From Candidatus Dadabacteria bacterium UBA2774 (lineage in GTDB: Bacteria > Desulfobacterota_D > UBA1144 > Nemesobacterales > UBA2774), in the NCBI GenBank assembly GCA_002352485.1, contig DEIM01000016.1:615-10406 (forward strand): a stretch of DNA of 9,792 nt, read 5' to 3'. How positions within the stretch are numbered: position 1 is the first letter of the stretch; the number at the start of each line of letters is the position of its first letter. Below the pieces are notes generated by a model, which was not told where the DNA came from, did no database searches, and was given only the letters and a program-made list of their open reading frames with translations. The translations under genes were made by a program, and so were the position numbers. Of the stretch, positions 6,770 through 9,792 are shown one piece after another.

Positions 6770-6795
6770 ATACTAAGAAACTTATATATTGGAAT

Positions 6796-7536
6796 TCAAC
6801 CAGTCACGCTCACAGTCCCCCGGCACTTGGGAAACTGTACACAGCCCCAGAATTCATTTCCGGCGTTTTTTCCTTTACGAGCTTTTCTGAGTACCATTTC
6901 CGAGCCGCATTCAGGACATGTTTTCTCACTTTCAGTTATTTGATTACTCTCAGAAGTAGATTTTTGGGCATCAGAAATTAGCTTTAATAATTCTTGTCCA
7001 TATATCAGCTTTATTGGCTTACCTCTAGCAAAGCTGAGCGCATCATTTGTTACTCTTCCGGTGCTTACGATATGCACCTCATCCGCATAGCTGCCGCTCA
7101 ATATCCCGTACATCTCCCTTACAACTTTGACCCCGAGTTTTCTCGAACGCCACTGTTTACACTGAACAAGTGTCTCTATATCTTCTTTGTTGACTATAAT
7201 ATCAATTCCGTTATCACTCCCGGAGACCGGCTCTCTTACAATTCTGTAACCGTTTTGCTTATAGGCTTCTGTGATCAAATCCTCAAACTTTCTCCAGCTA
7301 AGTTGTCTTATAGAATCAAGTCCGGTTTGAGACGATAACAATTTCCTTCTCTGATAAGTCACGAAATATGACAAGACCGCAATCAAAACAAGCCCAATGG
7401 CAATATAACGAAAGTACACAGCCAGGGCAGGTGCCAAAAAGTTAGTGAGTACGTTTGCGTAAATATATGATCCTAATAGTGATAGCGCCGCGAGGACTAA
7501 CCAAATCCACCAGTGCCTTATAAGTAAGTTCGTCAT
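6796..7536 (-). CDS. Membrane-anchored Mrr-type restriction endonuclease-like protein with topoisomerase-type zinc finger
   Basis: The 246-aa protein starts with two hydrophobic helices (~8-30 and ~38-60), then a basic stretch YQRRK (61-65) that places the rest in the cytoplasm. Residues ~78-188 form an Mrr-type PD-(D/E)xK nuclease domain. The visible core is Glu85 in WRKFEDLITEAYKQNGY, Asp112 in SGSDNGIDIIV and the Q-x-K motif VQCKQW with Gln125 and Lys127. C-terminal Cys207, Cys210, Cys232 and Cys238 form a CPEC...CVQFPKC zinc finger like those at the end of bacterial topoisomerase I, expected to bind DNA. All catalytic and metal residues look intact. Mrr proteins cleave DNA, sometimes modified DNA; the function of membrane-tethered versions is not settled, with defence or DNA uptake/processing as options (inference). 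No methyltransferase or other restriction subunit adjoins it. The ATG at 7536 has no visible ribosome binding site. Confidence 0.92.
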   Translation of the reverse strand: MTNLLIRHWWIWLVLAALSLLGSYIYANVLTNFLAPALAVYFRYIAIGLVLIAVLSYFVTYQRRKLLSSQTGLDSIRQLSWRKFEDLITEAYKQNGYRIVREPVSGSDNGIDIIVNKEDIETLVQCKQWRSRKLGVKVVREMYGILSGSYADEVHIVSTGRVTNDALSFARGKPIKLIYGQELLKLISDAQKSTSESNQITESEKTCPECGSEMVLRKARKGKNAGNEFWGCVQFPKCRGTVSVTG

Positions 7537-7542
7537 GTCGTA

Positions 7543-7548
7543 ATTATA
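7543..7548 (-). promoter_or_regulatory. Candidate -10 element giving a leaderless mRNA
   Basis: On the minus strand these bases read TATAAT and end 6 nt before the ATG of the Mrr-like gene. A transcript started at normal distance would begin at or next to the A of the ATG, which agrees with the lack of any Shine-Dalgarno sequence there. No convincing -35 lies at 16-18 bp, which weakens the call. Confidence 0.4.
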
Positions 7549-7700
7549 ATGCCGATATTAATAATTTAGATAAGAACTGTAAACTAGTACCAATGAACCT
7601 CATCTATCAAAGGACTTAATACTTTGGTGTGTCTCAAGATTCATTGTCAGCTTAAGAAAGGTCTCGACTACTGCGGTCAGGGGTATGAGATAGATCAATA

Positions 7701-7730
7701 TTGACAGTTTATACACAGATCGGTCATCAT
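7701..7730 (+). promoter_or_regulatory. Candidate sigma70-type promoter of the outer-membrane protein gene
   Basis: TTGACA at 7701-7706 is a perfect -35. At 18 bp spacing CATCAT (7725-7730) matches the -10 consensus at four of six positions. Transcription would start near 7737, giving a leader of about 20 nt that carries the ribosome binding site at 7745-7752. The rest of 7537-7700 shows nothing else I can name. Confidence 0.45.
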
Positions 7731-7757
7731 AGACAATCTCTAAGTGGAGGAGAACAA

Positions 7758-8636
7758 ATGAGTATTTTTAGTCCGGCTCGATTACTACAATTAACCGTTG
7801 CTACATTCCTGCTGCTAATAGCGTGCACAAACCTTGAGGCCATAGGTGAAGAAAGTCTTGCGCATTCCAATGAAGGTCTTGAATTCTCTCATCCATTAAT
7901 ATCCAATTCACCTTCCCCTGAAACTAAAATTAGGCTCGACTACTTATTTTTAGACGTTGACGGTGAAGTTGAAGATGAAGAGCTGGGTGAAGAAGGTGAA
8001 GGCCCGTCAAAATTCAAGGAAAGTACTATCCGGCTTGGACTCGAATACGCGTTCAACAGGAACATAAGCTTAGAGGCCGAAATACCATACACTTTTCTAA
8101 ACGCGGATAACGGCCCAAATGAAAATAACTTCAACAACATAGAAGTAGGACTGAAGCTCGCGACTTTTTTATTGGAGGAATACGGAGTAATCCTGGGCGG
8201 CGGAATAAAACTCGGACTCCCGACAGGAGATGACAGTAAGGGTATAGGGAGTGATAACATATTTGAGATAGAGCCATTTGCAGATTTCGGAGTTAAGATA
8301 CAAGACTTTGAGCTGGTAGGGTTTTTAACTCTTGGATTCCCCGTTAATCAAAATAGACACCAAGACGAGGGTGACGAGCTTAAATATAACCTCTCAATGC
8401 TATATCCGTTAGGCGACATAATTGAAATACTACTTGAATTTGACGGCTTGACCGTGCTCAATGGACATGGGGACGGGGAATCCGTATTGAATATCGACCC
8501 CGGCATCAAAGTCGCGCCTTTCAATCTGAAACAACTTGTACTAGGTTTTGGCGCAGGGTTCCCCCTTACAAACGACGAGGAGTTTGAATACAGATTAATC
8601 GGCTCTATCTTCTATTTTTTCCATACTTCACACTAA
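7758..8636 (+). CDS. Predicted outer-membrane beta-barrel protein, MetA-pathway-of-phenol-degradation-like
   Basis: The ATG at 7758 is preceded by GGAGGAG with 5-6 nt spacing and gives 292 aa. An upstream in-frame TTG at 7701 is rejected because it falls in the -35 box. A hydrophobic N-terminus (~8-28) is a secretion signal. Cleavage may follow NLEA at 28, or Cys23 in LIAC may be a lipobox. From ~57 the sequence alternates in short beta-strand stretches with Gly and aromatic residues (IRLDYLFLDV, IRLGLEYAF, ISLEAEIPYTF, GVILGGGIKLGLPTG, FELVGFLTLGFPV, YRLIGSIFYFF), ending in an aromatic-rich final strand, as in outer-membrane barrels. GGGIKLGLPTGDDSKG resembles the family named after phenol-degradation clusters (PF13557), whose members are poorly characterised and probably transport or bind hydrophobic compounds. 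A strongly acidic loop at ~66-82 is unusual. The next gene starts 64 nt later on the same strand and may be co-transcribed. The family assignment is moderate; the barrel call is firmer. Confidence 0.8.
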   Translation: MSIFSPARLLQLTVATFLLLIACTNLEAIGEESLAHSNEGLEFSHPLISNSPSPETKIRLDYLFLDVDGEVEDEELGEEGEGPSKFKESTIRLGLEYAFNRNISLEAEIPYTFLNADNGPNENNFNNIEVGLKLATFLLEEYGVILGGGIKLGLPTGDDSKGIGSDNIFEIEPFADFGVKIQDFELVGFLTLGFPVNQNRHQDEGDELKYNLSMLYPLGDIIEILLEFDGLTVLNGHGDGESVLNIDPGIKVAPFNLKQLVLGFGAGFPLTNDEEFEYRLIGSIFYFFHTSH

Positions 8637-8637
8637 C

Positions 8638-8666
8638 ACTTATAACAAGTTGGAAAAAGTATAAGT
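8638..8666 (+). repeat. 7-bp inverted repeat between the barrel gene and the PaaK-like gene
   Basis: ACTTATA (8638-8644) and TATAAGT (8660-8666) are perfect complements with a 15-nt loop, starting 2 nt after the barrel stop codon. The second arm ends just before the AAGGAGAGGG at 8668-8677. The stem is AT-only apart from one C-G pair and has no U-tract, so it is not a terminator. It might be a weak RNA structure or a processing site in a shared transcript. Confidence 0.3.
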
Positions 8667-8667
8667 T

Positions 8668-8677
8668 AAGGAGAGGG
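8668..8677 (+). promoter_or_regulatory. Strong Shine-Dalgarno sequence unusually far from the ATG
   Basis: AAGGAGAGGG lies 23 nt before the ATG at 8701, too far for normal use. The same frame is open back to the TAA at 8662 and contains no ATG, GTG, TTG or CTG. It does contain an ATA at 8683, 5 nt after the SD. Either ATG 8701 is used with this poor spacing, or a rare non-AUG start extends the protein by six residues. Confidence 0.6.
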
Positions 8678-8700
8678 TAACTATAGAATATAAAAAAATA

Positions 8701-9792
8701 ATGGAGAATGTTTGGGCACAAGCGCAAAGATCTGTTCCTGAGCACTTAAAGCGCCTATCCTGGACTAAAGACGAGCTCGTAAATCATCAGACTAAGGCGC
8801 TCAGGGAAATACTCACCCTGGCTAAAGAGAAGACGGTATTTTACAGTGATGCTCTTAAGTCCGTAAATACAGAATCTTTCAATATTGAGGATTTACAGAG
8901 CATCCCGCCGACTAATAAAACTGAGCACATGGACCGTTGGGACGATTTTCTCGCGGTTCCGGATGTATCTTATGATAAAGCTGAAAAACACCTAGAAAAG
9001 CTCAGAAAAGGAGAGATCGAAAACCCGTTTTATAATGACCGTTACCTATTTATTGCTACCGGCGGATCAACGGGAAAAAGGGGTCTCTTCGTATGGGATA
9101 CCGATTTTCTAAGCGAGGAAATCTGCCTTACATACCGCTTACTCATAGATCAGGAGAAGAGGACCGGATATGGGGGTCCTATGAGGCTCGCCACTGTGGA
9201 AGCCCCCACCCTTCTTCATGGGAGCAGATTTATATTCCCGAGTAAGCCGCTTGCGGAATTCGAGCTCCTTAGCTTTGGATCCACAGAGTCTATAGCTGAG
9301 CAGTGCAAGAGACTAAATGAATTTCAGCCGATTTATTTAATGGCATTCGCTTCGTCCACGGCAGAGCTTGCTTCGGCTCAGTTAAGGGGAGAGCTGGATA
9401 TATCACCCCGCTGGGTCTCTACAAACTCAGGGCCGCTTGATGATGTGATGCGCACCCGGATTAAAGAAGCCTGGGGGGTAAAGACATGTAATAGTTGGGG
9501 ATGTGTCGAGATCGGACAAGTCGCTGTAGAGCCAATTGATAGCCCGGGCATGGTGATATGTGACGACGCTGTAATCCTTGAGCTTGTGGACGAGAAGGAC
9601 AACCAGGTCGAGGACGCAAGAGACGCGGCCAGGGTGCTCGCAACCAGTTTAATAAATAAATCCTGCCCGATGATACGGTATGAAGTAGACGATGTTGTCG
9701 AGATTGGCCGGGGTTTCAGCGAATACCCGGCATATAGTAGAGTGACAAATATACTCGGCAGAGCAACGAACTGGTTTCAGTACGGTGACGTC
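8701..9792 (+). CDS. PaaK-like adenylate-forming ligase (C-terminus cut by window edge)
   Basis: 364 codons run from the ATG at 8701 to the window end with no stop. The protein resembles the phenylacetate-CoA ligase / coenzyme F390 synthetase branch (COG1541) of ANL adenylate-forming enzymes. The P-loop-like A3 motif is IATGGSTGKRGLF (118-130), the counterpart of SSGTTGKPT in PaaK. NSWGCVEIG (264-272) corresponds to A5, IRYEVDDVVEIG (325-336) to A7, and GRATNWFQYGDV (353-364) starts A8. The N-terminal helical part (LREILTLAKEKTVFYSDAL, 34-52) is also typical. PaaK-like proteins are commonly 400-450 residues, so perhaps 70-90 are missing. The family activates an acid with ATP to an acyl-AMP and usually transfers it to CoA. 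The divergent A3 and A8 motifs mean the acid cannot be named; a non-CoA acceptor is possible. It may share a transcript with the upstream barrel gene. Confidence 0.88.
   Translation, partial: MENVWAQAQRSVPEHLKRLSWTKDELVNHQTKALREILTLAKEKTVFYSDALKSVNTESFNIEDLQSIPPTNKTEHMDRWDDFLAVPDVSYDKAEKHLEKLRKGEIENPFYNDRYLFIATGGSTGKRGLFVWDTDFLSEEICLTYRLLIDQEKRTGYGGPMRLATVEAPTLLHGSRFIFPSKPLAEFELLSFGSTESIAEQCKRLNEFQPIYLMAFASSTAELASAQLRGELDISPRWVSTNSGPLDDVMRTRIKEAWGVKTCNSWGCVEIGQVAVEPIDSPGMVICDDAVILELVDEKDNQVEDARDAARVLATSLINKSCPMIRYEVDDVVEIGRGFSEYPAYSRVTNILGRATNWFQYGDV

Noticed and set aside
7701..7757. N-terminal extension of the barrel protein from TTG 7701
   Set aside because: The TTG is part of a perfect TTGACA -35, has no SD, and would add 19 residues before a good signal peptide; the ATG at 7758 has GGAGGAG at proper distance.
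9378..9643. Minus-strand frames at the right end
   Set aside because: They lie opposite the PaaK-like gene, which has recognisable adenylation motifs on the plus strand.
1..9792. Mobile element, prophage, CRISPR array, tRNA or rRNA
   Set aside because: No transposase, integrase, terminal repeats, regularly spaced repeats or RNA gene sequence were seen in the window.

Overview
The window is ordinary chromosomal DNA from a Gram-negative (diderm) bacterium. It encodes an exported coiled-coil/TPR protein of the periplasmic CpoB/YbgF type, a putative outer-membrane beta-barrel, a sigma54 activator and a HAMP sensor kinase. No rRNA, tRNA, phage, transposon or CRISPR array was seen. Two genes appear to start with TTG. 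The mix is reminiscent of Desulfobacterota-like or similar uncultivated lineages, but that placement is only an impression.

Layout. (1) 1-980, minus strand: the N-terminal part of a membrane sensor histidine kinase, cut by the left edge. (2) 981-1363: an AT-rich divergent intergenic region with a threefold TGATAAATA repeat and a TGTGT-N6-ACACA dyad. (3) 1364-1951, plus: a CpoB/YbgF-like protein, away from any visible tol-pal genes. (4) 2118-4097, plus: a PAS-GAF-AAA+-Fis sigma54-dependent activator. It converges with (5) 4152-5384, minus: a secreted AA10 lytic polysaccharide monooxygenase with a CBM73-like chitin-binding tail. The two share a strong hairpin terminator at 4100-4130. (6) 5598-6695, minus: an FMN-dependent nitronate monooxygenase family protein. 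(7) 6796-7536, minus: a membrane-anchored Mrr-type nuclease-fold protein with a C-terminal four-cysteine zinc finger. (8) 7758-8636, plus: a predicted outer-membrane barrel protein. (9) 8701-9792, plus: a PaaK-like adenylate-forming enzyme, cut by the right edge.

How they fit together. No single operon or obvious multi-gene system spans the window. The best functional statement is that the cell exports a chitin-active copper oxidase. The barrel and the PaaK-like ligase lie 64 nt apart on one strand and may be co-transcribed for uptake and activation of an acid substrate (inference). The sensor kinase and the sigma54 activator are not a matched pair, because the activator has no receiver domain. 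The features most worth a second look are the CxCCxxC cluster in the oxidase linker, the palindrome and half-site upstream of its promoter-like -10, the membrane-tethered Mrr protein with a possible leaderless mRNA, and the odd start region of the PaaK-like gene.
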